From Roseovarius amoyensis (GTDB taxonomy: Bacteria > Pseudomonadota > Alphaproteobacteria > Rhodobacterales > Rhodobacteraceae), in assembly GCF_003260265.1 (NCBI RefSeq), contig NZ_QITQ01000004.1, positions 1 to 64,000 of the forward strand: 64,000 bases of DNA, read 5' to 3'. Of the stretch, positions 8,909 through 17,720 are shown piece by piece. Positions within the stretch are counted from its first letter, which is position 1. Every line of letters begins with the position of its first letter. Made by a program: the position numbers and the translations under genes. Under the pieces are notes generated by a model, which was given only the letters and a program-made list of their open reading frames with translations, ran no database searches and was not told where the DNA came from.

Positions 8909-9834
8909 TCGGCGCCGAATTCGTTCCGCTGTCGCTGCCGCCGCTGCTGATAGGGGTCTGCGCGGCCATCGCCTGTGCCCTGCCGGGGAATTTTCTGCTG
9001 CTCAGGCGGCAGGCGCTGATCGGCGACGCCATCAGCCATGTCGTGCTGCCCGGTATCGTTCTGGCCTTTCTTGTCACCGGCGCGGTGTCGGCCTGGCCGA
9101 TGATGCTGGGCGCCGGTTTCGCCGCGGTACTGGCGGTGGTGCTGATCGAAACCATCCGCCGCGTAGGGCGGATCGAACCGGGCGCCGCGATGGGCGTGGT
9201 CTTCACCGCAATGTTTGCTGGCGGCGTGCTGCTGCTGGAACAATCCGACACCTCCAGCGTCCATCTCGACGTGCAGCACGCGCTTTATGGCAGCCTCGAA
9301 AGCCTGATCTGGCTGGACGGGCTTGGGTGGGCGTCGCTGCTAGACCCGCAGGCCCTGCGCGGGCTGCCGCCCGAGCTGCCGCGCATCGCGCTGACGCTGA
9401 TCTTTGTCTCCGCCTTTACCGCGCTGTTCTGGCGCCCGCTCAAGATCTCGACCTTTGACGAGGGCTTTGCCCGCACCCTGGGCCTGCCCACCGGCCTGAT
9501 CGGGCTGGCGCTGGTCATCGTCGCCGCGATCGCCGCGGTGGCGGCCTTTGACGCCGTGGGTTCGATCATCGTCATCGCCATGTTCATCTGCCCGCCGGCG
9601 GCGGCGCGGATGATGACCAACCGGCTGGAGGCGCAGATCGGCTGGTCGGTGGGCTTTGCCACGCTGTCGGCGGTGCTGGGCTATGTGCTGGCGGGTTACG
9701 GGCCGCTGTGGCTGGGCTATGCCAACGCTGTCAGCGCCGCCGGGATGATCGCCACCGTTTCGGGCCTGCTGCTGGCGCGCGCGGCAGGCTTTGGCCCCTG
9801 CCGCACTCGCGCCGGCGCCCCGGTAGAGGGGTAA
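8905..9834 (+). CDS. Metal ABC transporter permease, second subunit
   Basis: 309 residues, ABC-3 family, all membrane-embedded with the coupling-loop motif GDAISHVVLPGI near residue 45. It lacks the soluble tail of its partner. The ATG overlaps the partner's stop by four bases, so translation is probably coupled and the two form a heterodimer. A loop of about 30 residues (TSSVHLDVQHALYGSLESLI) lies between helices, as in TroD/SitD. End of the operon; no clear terminator was found in the 87 bases before the next, convergent gene. Confidence 0.9.
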   Translation: MIGAEFVPLSLPPLLIGVCAAIACALPGNFLLLRRQALIGDAISHVVLPGIVLAFLVTGAVSAWPMMLGAGFAAVLAVVLIETIRRVGRIEPGAAMGVVFTAMFAGGVLLLEQSDTSSVHLDVQHALYGSLESLIWLDGLGWASLLDPQALRGLPPELPRIALTLIFVSAFTALFWRPLKISTFDEGFARTLGLPTGLIGLALVIVAAIAAVAAFDAVGSIIVIAMFICPPAAARMMTNRLEAQIGWSVGFATLSAVLGYVLAGYGPLWLGYANAVSAAGMIATVSGLLLARAAGFGPCRTRAGAPVEG

Positions 9835-9921
9835 GGGTCTGCGAAGGCGTCGCTTGTTCGGCCTGCAACGTCTGGACATCCGAACCGCCGGGCGAAAGGG
9901 CAATGATCAGGGCAACCCGCC

Positions 9922-10146
9922 CTAAGGCAGGAGATCTGCCACCACCTGGACAAAGGCGCGCGGGATGTCGTTCAGGGTGTACCCGCCCGGCCGGCTCTGT
10001 ACCGCCCAGACAATCAGGCACCCCGACACCACCGCGACAACGGCGGCCGCGCGCGGCCGCCGGCGGTCCGATATCGCCGACAGCATCGCTGGCAGCGACA
10101 GCGCCGCCAACACGATGCCGATGACGAGGATCAGATCGCTGTTCAT
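9922..10146 (-). CDS. Small two-helix membrane protein
   Basis: 74 residues with membrane segments at about 4-23 and 35-51 separated by the basic turn SDRRRPRA. Codon use matches the neighbours. It lies downstream of pyk on the same strand (49 bases), a pairing I associate with roseobacter genomes, but no function is known. The tail RPGGYTLNDIPRAFVQVVADLLP would be periplasmic or membrane-associated. Confidence 0.6.
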   Translation of the reverse strand: MNSDLILVIGIVLAALSLPAMLSAISDRRRPRAAAVVAVVSGCLIVWAVQSRPGGYTLNDIPRAFVQVVADLLP

Positions 10147-10195
10147 GCCGTGGGCTCCGGGTTGGTGCCGGCGGTTGGCGCCGGGCTGAAAAAGC

Positions 10196-11641
10196 CTAGC
10201 CCGGATCGGTGGCCGAAATCAAACCCTCCTGACACGGCGCGACCCGCAGGATATTCGTGGTGCCCGGCACGTTGAAGGGCACCCCGGCGGTGACCACGAT
10301 CTGGTCCAGCGGTTGGGCATAGCCCTCGGCCCGGGCGGCCCGCACGGCATCGAGCACCGCCATCTTGAAGCGTTCCAGCGGCTCGGTCATTACGCAGTGG
10401 ACACCCCATGTCAGCGCCAGCCGCCTGGCGGTGTGGCGCAGGCTGGTCATGGCGATGATCGGCACACGCGGGCGTTCACGCGCGGTCAGCAACGCGGTGG
10501 TGCCCGACTGGGTGTAACAGCAGATGGCGACGATATCGGTGGCCTCGGCGATCTCGCGCGCGGCGGCGACGATACCGTCGGCCACACTTTCGCGGTTCAC
10601 GACGCGAGACGCCTCGATGATCTGGACATAGGTCGGGTCATCCTCGACCTCTTGCGCGACGGCATCCATCGTTGACACGGCCTCGACCGGCCAGCTGCCG
10701 GCGGCACTCTCGGCGCTCAGCATCACCGCGTCTGTACCCTCATAGATGGCGGCGGCCACGTCCGACACCTCGGCCCGCGTCGGCATCGGGCTGGTGATCA
10801 TCGATTCCAGCATCTGCGTGGCCACGATCACCGGCTTGGCCGCGGTGCGGCAGCGGCGCACCAGGCGTTTCTGGATTGGCGGCACGTTCTGCACCGGCAG
10901 TTCCACCCCCAGGTCGCCGCGCGCGATCATGATGCCGTCGGACGCGGCAAGGATGCTGTCGAACCATTTCACCGCCGACGGCTTTTCGATCTTGGACAGG
11001 ATCGCCGCGCGCCCGGCCACCAGTTCGCGCGCCTCTTCCACATCCTCGGCACGCTGGACAAAGCTGAGCGCCAGCCAGTCAACGCCCAGTTCGCAGGCGA
11101 ATTCCAGATCCTTGCGGTCCTTGTCGCTGAGCGCCTTGAGCGGCAGCACCACGTCAGGCACGTTCACGCCCTTGCGGTCGGATATGGTGCCCCCGACGAC
11201 CACCTCGGTCTGGGCGAAATCCGCCCCGCAATCGGTGATCTTCAGCCGGATCTTGCCGTCATCGACCAGCAGGGTCGCCCCCGGTTCCAACGCGGCGAAT
11301 ATCTCGGGGTGGGGCAGGCAGACACGGGTCGCGTCGCCGGCGGTTTCATCAAGGTCGAACCGGAACGCCGCGCCCTCGGCCAGATCAACAGCGCCGTCGG
11401 CAAACTGACCCACGCGCAGCTTGGGACCCTGCAGGTCGGCCAGGATGCCGATGGGGCTGTTCAGCTCATCCTCGATCTGGCGGATGATCCGGTGTTTTTC
11501 GGCGATGCTTTCGTGGCTGCCGTGGCTCATGTTCAGGCGAAAGACATCGGCGCCGGCCTCGTGCAGGGCGCGGATGGTCTGGTAATCCTCCGACGCCGGG
11601 CCCAGCGTGGCGACGATCTTGACGTTGCGGTGCCGTCTCAA
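10196..11641 (-). CDS. pyk: Pyruvate kinase
   Basis: 481 residues. Transfers phosphate from phosphoenolpyruvate to ADP, the last step of glycolysis. The TIM barrel opens KIVATLGPAS with substrate-binding RLNMSHGS near residue 35. The catalytic lysine lies in ILSKIEKPSA and the metal ligands in IMIARGDLGVE; MLSAESAAGSWPVEAV closes the barrel. The B domain and an allosteric C domain (CCYTQSGTTALL, RERPRVPIIAMT) are all present. Length is normal. Divergent from the amidohydrolase gene with a 124-base shared upstream region. Confidence 0.95.
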   Translation of the reverse strand: MRRHRNVKIVATLGPASEDYQTIRALHEAGADVFRLNMSHGSHESIAEKHRIIRQIEDELNSPIGILADLQGPKLRVGQFADGAVDLAEGAAFRFDLDETAGDATRVCLPHPEIFAALEPGATLLVDDGKIRLKITDCGADFAQTEVVVGGTISDRKGVNVPDVVLPLKALSDKDRKDLEFACELGVDWLALSFVQRAEDVEEARELVAGRAAILSKIEKPSAVKWFDSILAASDGIMIARGDLGVELPVQNVPPIQKRLVRRCRTAAKPVIVATQMLESMITSPMPTRAEVSDVAAAIYEGTDAVMLSAESAAGSWPVEAVSTMDAVAQEVEDDPTYVQIIEASRVVNRESVADGIVAAAREIAEATDIVAICCYTQSGTTALLTARERPRVPIIAMTSLRHTARRLALTWGVHCVMTEPLERFKMAVLDAVRAARAEGYAQPLDQIVVTAGVPFNVPGTTNILRVAPCQEGLISATDPG

Positions 11642-11765
11642 ATGGTGCTCTCCTCAAGCGCTGCGGCCGGTCTGCGTTATCGCTAACGGGCCTCTGTTTC
11701 CGTAATATCCAATTCACATCGCTGCGCAACTATCCTAGATCGTGCGCAAAGGACATGACACCCCG

Positions 11766-12506
11766 ATGACTTATCACCCGTTCGAGATCGAAGGGGCCGG
11801 GCGCCCCGCGCGCTGGCTCGTGACATGTGACCACGCGTCCAACACCGTCCCGCCCTTTGTGGGCGGCGGTTCGCTGGGACTGGCGGCCGGCGACATGGCC
11901 CGCCACATCGCCTATGACCCGGGCGCCGCAGGCGTTGCGCGCGCACTGGCGGAACGGCTGGACGCGCCCTGCATCTGCGCCAATTTTTCGCGCCTGGTGA
12001 TCGACCCCAACCGGGGTGAGGACGACCCGACCCTGGTGATGAAGCTCTATGACGGCACCATCATCCCGGAAAACCGCCACGTCGACGCTGAAGAAGTCGA
12101 GCGCCGCCTCAACCGCCTTTACCGCCCCTACCACACCGCGCTGGCGGAACTGGCCGCGCGGCGCGACGACACGGTGATCGTATCGATGCACAGCTTTACG
12201 CCCCAGCTGCAGGGCCGCCCGCCACGGTCGTGGCATGTGGGCGTCCTCTATGCCGCCGACGAGCGCCTGTCGCGCCCCCTGATCACACGCCTGCGCGCCG
12301 AGCCCGACCTGTGCATCGGTGAGAACGAGCCCTATGGCGGCCACCTGCCGGGCGACTCCATCGCCCGCCATGCCATCGCCCACCAGCGGCCCAACGCCCT
12401 GCTCGAGCTGCGCAACGACCTGATCGAAACGGCCGATCAACAGCGGGCCTGGGCAGAACGGCTGGCGCCGATGCTGGAACAGGCGGCCGAAACCGCCGGG
12501 GTCTGA
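11766..12506 (+). CDS. N-formylglutamate amidohydrolase-family protein
   Basis: 246 residues. Family members hydrolyse N-formyl-L-glutamate (histidine degradation) or related N-acyl amino acids. Seen here: the N-terminal VTCDHASNTVP with the metal-site Asp-His, FSRLVIDPNRGEDDP with Arg and Asn, and VSMHSFTP and ENEPYGGHLPGDSIARHA for the rest of the active site. No hut genes are adjacent, and many alphaproteobacterial members of this subgroup have no proven substrate. A GTG at 11742 would add eight residues; 11766 is chosen for the ATG. Confidence 0.85.
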   Translation: MTYHPFEIEGAGRPARWLVTCDHASNTVPPFVGGGSLGLAAGDMARHIAYDPGAAGVARALAERLDAPCICANFSRLVIDPNRGEDDPTLVMKLYDGTIIPENRHVDAEEVERRLNRLYRPYHTALAELAARRDDTVIVSMHSFTPQLQGRPPRSWHVGVLYAADERLSRPLITRLRAEPDLCIGENEPYGGHLPGDSIARHAIAHQRPNALLELRNDLIETADQQRAWAERLAPMLEQAAETAGV

Positions 12507-12571
12507 GCGGCACACGCTTGATCCGCCGGGTTCGCACACGCATCTTTGCCACAGGCAACAGGAGGTACCCC

Positions 12572-12886
12572 ATGGACGACCGCACCCGGACCGAGATAGA
12601 GGCCGCCGCCTTTCGCACCCTGCGCGCGCACCTGATGGAAAAGCGCCCGGATGTGCAGAACATCGACCTGATGAACTTGGCCGGGTTCTGCCGCAACTGC
12701 CTGTCGCGCTGGTACCAGGAGGCAGCAGTAGAACGCGGCATAGAGCTGAGCAAGGACGAGGCGCGCGAGATCTTCTATGGCATGCCCTATGACGACTGGA
12801 AGGCCGGCCACCAGACCGAGGCGGACGCCGCGAAACAGGCCGAGTTTCAAAAAGCCTTTGCCGAAAATGTCGGCAAGGACGGCTGA
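12572..12886 (+). CDS. DUF1244-family protein
   Basis: 104 residues matching the DUF1244 family of small helical proteins: FRTLRAHLMEKRPDVQNIDL, then NLAGFCRNCLSRWYQEAA with two cysteines and GMPYDDWKAGHQTEA. Function unknown. AGGAGG seven bases before the ATG fixes the start. It follows the amidohydrolase by 65 bases on the same strand, and the two are probably co-transcribed. Confidence 0.9.
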   Translation: MDDRTRTEIEAAAFRTLRAHLMEKRPDVQNIDLMNLAGFCRNCLSRWYQEAAVERGIELSKDEAREIFYGMPYDDWKAGHQTEADAAKQAEFQKAFAENVGKDG

Positions 12887-12991
12887 TACCGGCAGGCTCG
12901 GTATCGCCCCCGAAAACGCGGCGCTGGTTACTTGAGGCGAAAGAGCCCCTATATTCGGTGCCATCCGCAACCGCATCCAGGGGGACTGACC

Positions 12992-13717
12992 ATGATCGAC
13001 GTTGAACACACCGGCGAACACGGCATCGTCGAAATCCGCATGACGGCCCCGGTCACCGACCGGGACTATACCGAAACCCTGATCCCGGCCATCGACGCGG
13101 CCATTGCCCAGGGCGACAGGGTGCGGCTGCTGGCGGTGGTCGAGGCGGGGTTTTCCGATTTCACCCTGGGCGCCATGCTGCAGGACGCGCGCACCGGGCT
13201 CAAGCATTGGCGCGGCTTCGACCGGGTGGCGCTGGTCACTGATAATTCAGCGGTCAAGACCACAGCGGCGGCGTTTTCCGTCTTTCTGCCCTGCCCCATG
13301 GCCCGGTTCACCATGGCCGAACTGGACGACGCGCGCCGCTGGCTGCGCGAAAGCCTGGGAACCATCCAGCAGGAAGAGATCGGCGACGGCATCCTGCATA
13401 TCAGCCTGCGCGGCAAGATCGACGGCGCGGCCTATGAGAACGACCTGGAGGACATCAACCGCTTCATGGCGCAGCACGACAAGGTGCGCCTGCTGATCGA
13501 CCTGCGCGATTTTGACGGCTGGCAGGGCCTTGGCGCGCTCAGGGACCATTTCGAACTGGTACGCGGGCACGCGCCCCGGGTCGAACGCGCTGCCGTTGTC
13601 GGAGACGCCGGCTGGCAGGAGATGGCCGTCGGCATCGGCAAGCGCGCCTTTGGCCTTGAAGCCCGGCACTTCGCCACCGGTGAATTCGACGCCGCCAAGG
13701 CCTGGCTGGCCGGGTAA
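12992..13717 (+). CDS. Tandem SpoIIAA-like (STAS-fold) protein
   Basis: 241 residues made of two copies of a SpoIIAA-like domain, residues about 1-118 and 119-241. Each has the family layout: a start of the form IVEIRMTAPVT/ILHISLRGKID, a middle helix, the strand VRLLAVV/VRLLIDLRDF, then a WxG..ALxD-like helix and a final AAxAWL. Single-domain SpoIIAA-like proteins of about 120 residues are common in alphaproteobacteria and linked to lipid binding or regulation. Two in one chain is less usual and may act as an internal dimer. The start at 12992 has CAGGGGGA upstream. Confidence 0.8.
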   Translation: MIDVEHTGEHGIVEIRMTAPVTDRDYTETLIPAIDAAIAQGDRVRLLAVVEAGFSDFTLGAMLQDARTGLKHWRGFDRVALVTDNSAVKTTAAAFSVFLPCPMARFTMAELDDARRWLRESLGTIQQEEIGDGILHISLRGKIDGAAYENDLEDINRFMAQHDKVRLLIDLRDFDGWQGLGALRDHFELVRGHAPRVERAAVVGDAGWQEMAVGIGKRAFGLEARHFATGEFDAAKAWLAG

Positions 13718-14046
13718 AAGGGCGGGTTTGGCGGGACTGTTGCTGAGTGGGCGGGGAGGGTGAGCTATCGCTGGGATTGCTCAAATGTCCTCGCGCTTGG
13801 GAAGACCGCAGGAAGGAAGGGTGGTTTCCAGACTTTCGCTGTGCATCGCATGAAGGTCCGCGAAGCGCGGGCAGCGTACTTTGCTAAGCATCGCAAATTG
13901 TCGGCCTGGGAGCGACTGTTTGTCCGGCGGGACACGAGCGTCCAAACTGGGCTGTTCCTGTCCTATGGTTTTCAAGAGGCGATTCGTGCAAATTGCCTCG
14001 AGAGAAGAGATATTGACGACAGACCAGACTCTATCAACGAGGTAGT
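13718..14046. other. Left flank of the lower-GC island, no recognised gene
   Basis: About 330 bases. From about 13780 base composition drops toward that of the FRG-domain gene. Open frames exist on both strands (plus 13760-14170, minus 13781-14176), but they overlap each other and the real gene start, have no ribosome site, and match nothing I recognise. The 3' end carries the FRG gene's ribosome site (CGAGG before 14047). A promoter could be present but no clear pair of boxes was found. Confidence 0.4.
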
Positions 14047-15354
14047 ATGCAGCAGTATCGGGCGAAAAGCGTCGAGGAGATTGAAACGCTTCTGGGAGAG
14101 TTTGGCGAGAACTCACTTTTTCGTGGACAAACCTCTCATTACGGGGAGGCAGCCCTGCCTTCCGTTTTGACTTCATTCGATCGGCACGGTTGCATCCCGA
14201 GCGAGATGTTGAAATGGAGCCGCTACGCTAAGAACGTTCTTAATGGTTACCTGTATGGGTATGCTGATCGCTTAGAATTCACACAAGCCCTCCTGCAGCA
14301 CTACGGATGGCGATCTTTCTATATTGATTGCTCGTCGGACTCGGCTGTCGGCGCATGGTTCGCAAGTCACAAGTACGTCGAAAACTTGACGATTGAGATG
14401 AGCGAAGATTACGAAGAGCGGCCCGTTTGGCTTCACAAGCGAATGGCACAATATTCTTTCGAAGCGGGCGACGGCCATCTCTATGTTATTGACAAGGCTG
14501 CGGCAGAGCGAGTGGGTGCGATTGATCTTGCAGTTCTTAAGATCAGTGCGAGCAGGTGCCGTACAGATGCTCAGGCGGCTTGGCTCATCGGTCCCCTCAG
14601 GGGCGCTCCTGTGCCCAGCAGTTGTTTCCTAGCGCACATCGTCGCTGATCGTTCTATCTTCCGCGACTATGCAGCTAAGAAGGGCTTTCGAGAAACGAGC
14701 TCGCTTTTCCCTCCGCCAACCGAAGACCCCATTTTGAACGCATTGCTCGGGTTGCCCTGGCGAGAAATTAAAGGCGTAAGAGATGGCAACTTCTCAATTC
14801 CAACCTTCAGGAGAGCGCTAGAATTGCCGGAGTACTCAGAGAGCTTTGTCAAGATCGCCTGGCCGCGAACGGCATTTTTTTGCGGGGAGAAGATTAATGA
14901 GAAGTTCGACTCCATCGACGGAGATCCAATTGGAGGCATCTCCATATTAGTGCCTGACATTGTATTATTCGGCTCAGCGGATAAGCGAACGCCGATGCGT
15001 TTCCCTGAGGTAGAAGCACTTTTGGAAAAGCATGGTACTGTTGCATTCGAGATCGACGAACTGATCCAGCACGTTAACATGGGCGATACAACATATTATC
15101 AAAAAGGGATCGGCATAATTCCTCGTGAGTCAGACCTATTTGAGGTCTGTGAGTTGATGGTTGAGCATCCAGGGCTCGACATTACAGGAGTCGGGTTCGA
15201 CAGAGGCTGGTTCTATAGGCGGAACCTAGATGGACTATGGATTCACAAGAGACACGCCGAAGAATGCGATTGTGGTAGTGCTGAGGTGCATGATACGCAT
15301 ATTTCTGCCCTGCACATCGTTGAAGCCTTCCTTACTGACCCCGAGGGTTTCTAG
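14047..15354 (+). CDS. FRG-domain protein, probably horizontally acquired
   Basis: 435 residues. The N-terminal third carries the hallmarks of the FRG domain: NSLFRGQ at 22-28, LLQHYG at 82-87 followed by a hydrophobic strand ending in Asp (SFYIDC) and AVGAWFASH at 100-108. Relatives have QHYGxPTRLLDW..A..FA. The domain's biochemistry is unproven; FRG proteins are frequent in mobile and defence-related regions, and some resemble ADP-ribosyltransferase-like folds. The rest (about 200-435) is unassigned, with cysteines near the end (HAEECDCGSAEVHDTH). Codon use is much richer in A/T than any neighbour. No partner gene is present, so a defence or toxin role is inference. Confidence 0.8.
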   Translation: MQQYRAKSVEEIETLLGEFGENSLFRGQTSHYGEAALPSVLTSFDRHGCIPSEMLKWSRYAKNVLNGYLYGYADRLEFTQALLQHYGWRSFYIDCSSDSAVGAWFASHKYVENLTIEMSEDYEERPVWLHKRMAQYSFEAGDGHLYVIDKAAAERVGAIDLAVLKISASRCRTDAQAAWLIGPLRGAPVPSSCFLAHIVADRSIFRDYAAKKGFRETSSLFPPPTEDPILNALLGLPWREIKGVRDGNFSIPTFRRALELPEYSESFVKIAWPRTAFFCGEKINEKFDSIDGDPIGGISILVPDIVLFGSADKRTPMRFPEVEALLEKHGTVAFEIDELIQHVNMGDTTYYQKGIGIIPRESDLFEVCELMVEHPGLDITGVGFDRGWFYRRNLDGLWIHKRHAEECDCGSAEVHDTHISALHIVEAFLTDPEGF

Positions 15355-15812
15355 GTGGGCTACCGTCGTCAGGAGAAACAGCATTTGATGCGTGTGTCCA
15401 CTTGGAGCTCTTCAACGAATGACGGCTTTGGGCTTATACCTTTGAAAACTCGCTAAGTAGCTCGCATCCACCAAGCTGCAGAACACCGTTCCTGTTTAGC
15501 GGTGCATTTGCCAGACATCGAGGTCCTTCTCAAAAATACCAGAACATCTTTCTGCGACTTTGTTCTTTCAAGCATGGCTGCGGAGTTTTTCAACTGAATG
15601 GACTGGCTCCTGTCATCCGCTGCGTTTGGCATGAGTGACCGGAATGGGCCGCGAGCGATCATCTGCCACACGTCGCACGAACGTCCGCAAAGGGCCGTTC
15701 GTATCAAAAACCCCCACCCCGCAACCCCGAGCCACCTATCTCAGAGCGCAGCCAATAACCGCCCCAACCACCCAATCCGTGCCAGGCGGCAGACCTATCC
15801 GCCGCCCTGCCC
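15355..15812. other. Right flank of the island, non-coding as far as seen
   Basis: About 460 bases. The first about 270 are AT-richer, like the FRG gene; after about 15700 composition returns to the genome norm with a C-rich run (15709-15735). A minus-strand frame at 15453-15707 and two plus-strand frames are open but have no ribosome site, no coding bias and no recognised motif. No tRNA, attachment repeat or transposase was found. Confidence 0.4.
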
Positions 15813-16673
15813 TCAGATCGCGGCCTTGCGGCTTTCGTCCAGGTAGATTTCGCGCAGACGGCCGGCCACCGGCCCCGGTGTGCCGTCGCCCAGCTTGGTG
15901 CCGTCGATCTCGACCACCGGCATGACAAAGGTCGAGGCGGAGGTGATGAACGCCTCGTCCGCCTGCTGTGCCTCGGCGATGGTAAAGGGGCGTTCCTCGA
16001 CCTTCATCTGCGCCTCGCGGGCGAACCGCAGCACCGCCGCGCGGGTGATCCCGTGCAGGATGTCGTTCGACAGCTGGCGCGTGATGATCCTGTTGCCCTT
16101 GACGATATAGGCGTTGTTCGACGTGCCCTCGGTGACGTGGCCATCCTCGACCATCCAGGCGTCATCGGCCCCGGCGCGTTTCGCCATCATCTTGCCCATC
16201 GAGGGGTAAAGCAGCTGCACCGTCTTGATGTCGCGCCGCGTCCACCGCTGATCTTCGATCGAGATCACCCTGATGCCCTTTTTCGCCACCGGGTTGTCGG
16301 CCAGGCCGGGTTTGGACTGGGTGAACAGCACCAGCGTCGGCTCCACCTGTTTGGGGTCGGGAAAGACGAAATCGCGGTCGGCGGCGGCACCACGGGTGAC
16401 CTGCAGGTAAACCAGCCCCTCTTCGATGCCGTTGATCCGCACCAGTTCGCGGTGAATCGACAGAAGGTCGTCGAATGCCGCCGGCTTGGCCATGTCCAGC
16501 TCGACCAGCGAACGTTCCAGCCGCGCCAGGTGGCCGTCAAAGTCGATCAGCTTGCCATCAAGGACGCTGGTGACCTCGTAAACCCCGTCAGCCATCAGAA
16601 AGGCCCGGTCAAAGATCGAAACCGTGGCTTCGGCTTCAGGCAGGTACTCTCCGTTCACGTAAACAGTGCGCAT
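15813..16673 (-). CDS. D-amino-acid transaminase (class IV, PLP)
   Basis: 286 residues. A fold-type IV PLP enzyme that swaps the amino group between D-amino acids and 2-oxo acids. Seen: FDRAFLMADGVYEVT near the start, an arginine pair and LYPSMGKMMAKRAGADDAWM around the middle (lysine in the PLP region), DGHVTEGTSNNAYIV, and FITSASTFVMPVVEID near the end. The start at 16673 is six bases from the upstream gene's stop, so the two are coupled. Operon partners DgcA and DgcN support D-amino-acid catabolism over branched-chain transamination. Confidence 0.88.
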   Translation of the reverse strand: MRTVYVNGEYLPEAEATVSIFDRAFLMADGVYEVTSVLDGKLIDFDGHLARLERSLVELDMAKPAAFDDLLSIHRELVRINGIEEGLVYLQVTRGAAADRDFVFPDPKQVEPTLVLFTQSKPGLADNPVAKKGIRVISIEDQRWTRRDIKTVQLLYPSMGKMMAKRAGADDAWMVEDGHVTEGTSNNAYIVKGNRIITRQLSNDILHGITRAAVLRFAREAQMKVEERPFTIAEAQQADEAFITSASTFVMPVVEIDGTKLGDGTPGPVAGRLREIYLDESRKAAI

Positions 16674-16678
16674 ATCGC

Positions 16679-17644
16679 TTATCCCCATAGGGCGGTTTCC
16701 GGGGGGTGGACCCCGACCGCGTCATACTTCAAGGCGTCGTCGCGGTCTTCGGCCAACAGGAGCGGGCCGTCAAGGTCCGTTACCAGCGCACCCTGCGCCA
16801 CCAGCACCGCCGGCGCCATCGCCAGGGATGAGCCAACCATGCAGCCGACCATGTCGCCATAGCCCGCCGCGCGTGCCGCGTCGCGCAGCGCCAGCGCCTC
16901 GGTCAGGCCGCCAGTCTTGTCCAGCTTGATGTTGATCACGTCGTACTTGCCCTTCAGCGCGGGCAGGCTGGCGCGGTCGTGACAGCTCTCATCGGCGCAG
17001 ACCGGCACCGGGCGGGCCATGCCGGCCAGCGCATCGTCGTCGCCCGCCGGCAGGGGCTGTTCCACCAGCGCCACGCCCAGGCGCACCAGGTGCGGCGCGA
17101 GGTCGGCATATACTTCGGCGCTCCACCCCTCGTTGGCATCCACGATGATCCGCGCCTCGGGCGCACCGGCGCGCACTGCCTCCAGCCGGGGCATGTCGTC
17201 GGGCGTGCCAAGCTTGATCTTCAAGAGCGGGCGATAGGCATTCTTTTCCGCCTGTGCGCGCATGTTTTCGGGCGTGTCCAGCGACAGGGTATAGGCGGTT
17301 ATCTCGGGCCCCGGCGCGGGCAGGCCGGCCAGTTCCCACACCCGTTTGCCGGTCTGCTTGGCCTCCAGGTCCCACAACGCGCAATCGACGGCGTTGCGCG
17401 CCGCCCCGGCGGGCAGCAGATCATAGAGCGCGGCACGGTCGATGGTTTCGGGCAGCGCCGCGATCTGCGCCTCGACACTGTCGAGGGTTTCGTCATAGCG
17501 CGCGTAGGGTACGCATTCGCCCCGGCCGGTCACGCCATCCTGCGACACCCGCACCGTCAGCACCTGCGCCTCGGTCCTCGACCCGCGGCTGATCGTAAAA
17601 ACCTGCGCCAGCCTGAACACGTCCCGCGTTACAGTGATTTCCAT
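16679..17644 (-). CDS. dgcA: N-acetyl-D-glutamate racemase DgcA (enolase superfamily)
   Basis: 321 residues. An enolase-superfamily epimerase close to dipeptide epimerases. The general-base lysine lies in LLKIKLG (K-x-K motif). Metal ligands are Asp in VDANEGW, Glu in EQPLPAGD and Asp in CADESCHD. The second catalytic lysine is in INIKLDKTGG. With DgcN beside it the likely job is to convert N-acetyl-D-glutamate to N-acetyl-L-glutamate, as described for marine bacteria. An L-Ala-D/L-Glu epimerase acting on murein peptides is the older alternative name for the family. Confidence 0.85.
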   Translation of the reverse strand: MEITVTRDVFRLAQVFTISRGSRTEAQVLTVRVSQDGVTGRGECVPYARYDETLDSVEAQIAALPETIDRAALYDLLPAGAARNAVDCALWDLEAKQTGKRVWELAGLPAPGPEITAYTLSLDTPENMRAQAEKNAYRPLLKIKLGTPDDMPRLEAVRAGAPEARIIVDANEGWSAEVYADLAPHLVRLGVALVEQPLPAGDDDALAGMARPVPVCADESCHDRASLPALKGKYDVINIKLDKTGGLTEALALRDAARAAGYGDMVGCMVGSSLAMAPAVLVAQGALVTDLDGPLLLAEDRDDALKYDAVGVHPPETALWG

Positions 17645-17652
17645 GTCATTCC

Positions 17653-17711
17653 GTCCCGGGCCAAACCCGGAACCTCCCGCAGGTTCAGAGGCCCCGGGCC
17701 AGGCCCGGGGC
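17653..17711. repeat. Palindromic intergenic repeat between dgcA and dgcN
   Basis: GCCCCGGGCC (17691-17700) is mirrored exactly by GGCCCGGGGC (17702-17711) around one base. A weaker, related palindrome (CCGGGCCAAACCCGG) lies at 17656-17670. A close copy of the main unit occurs at 45599-45625. Position at gene ends and repetition suggest a REP-like element that forms RNA hairpins. Confidence 0.65.
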
Positions 17712-17720
17712 GCGTTGCAT

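Noticed and set aside
13760-14176. Opposed open frames ahead of the FRG gene
   Set aside because: Both overlap each other and the FRG start, lack ribosome sites and match no family.
15453-15707. 84-residue minus-strand frame after the FRG gene
   Set aside because: No ribosome site, no coding bias and no motif.
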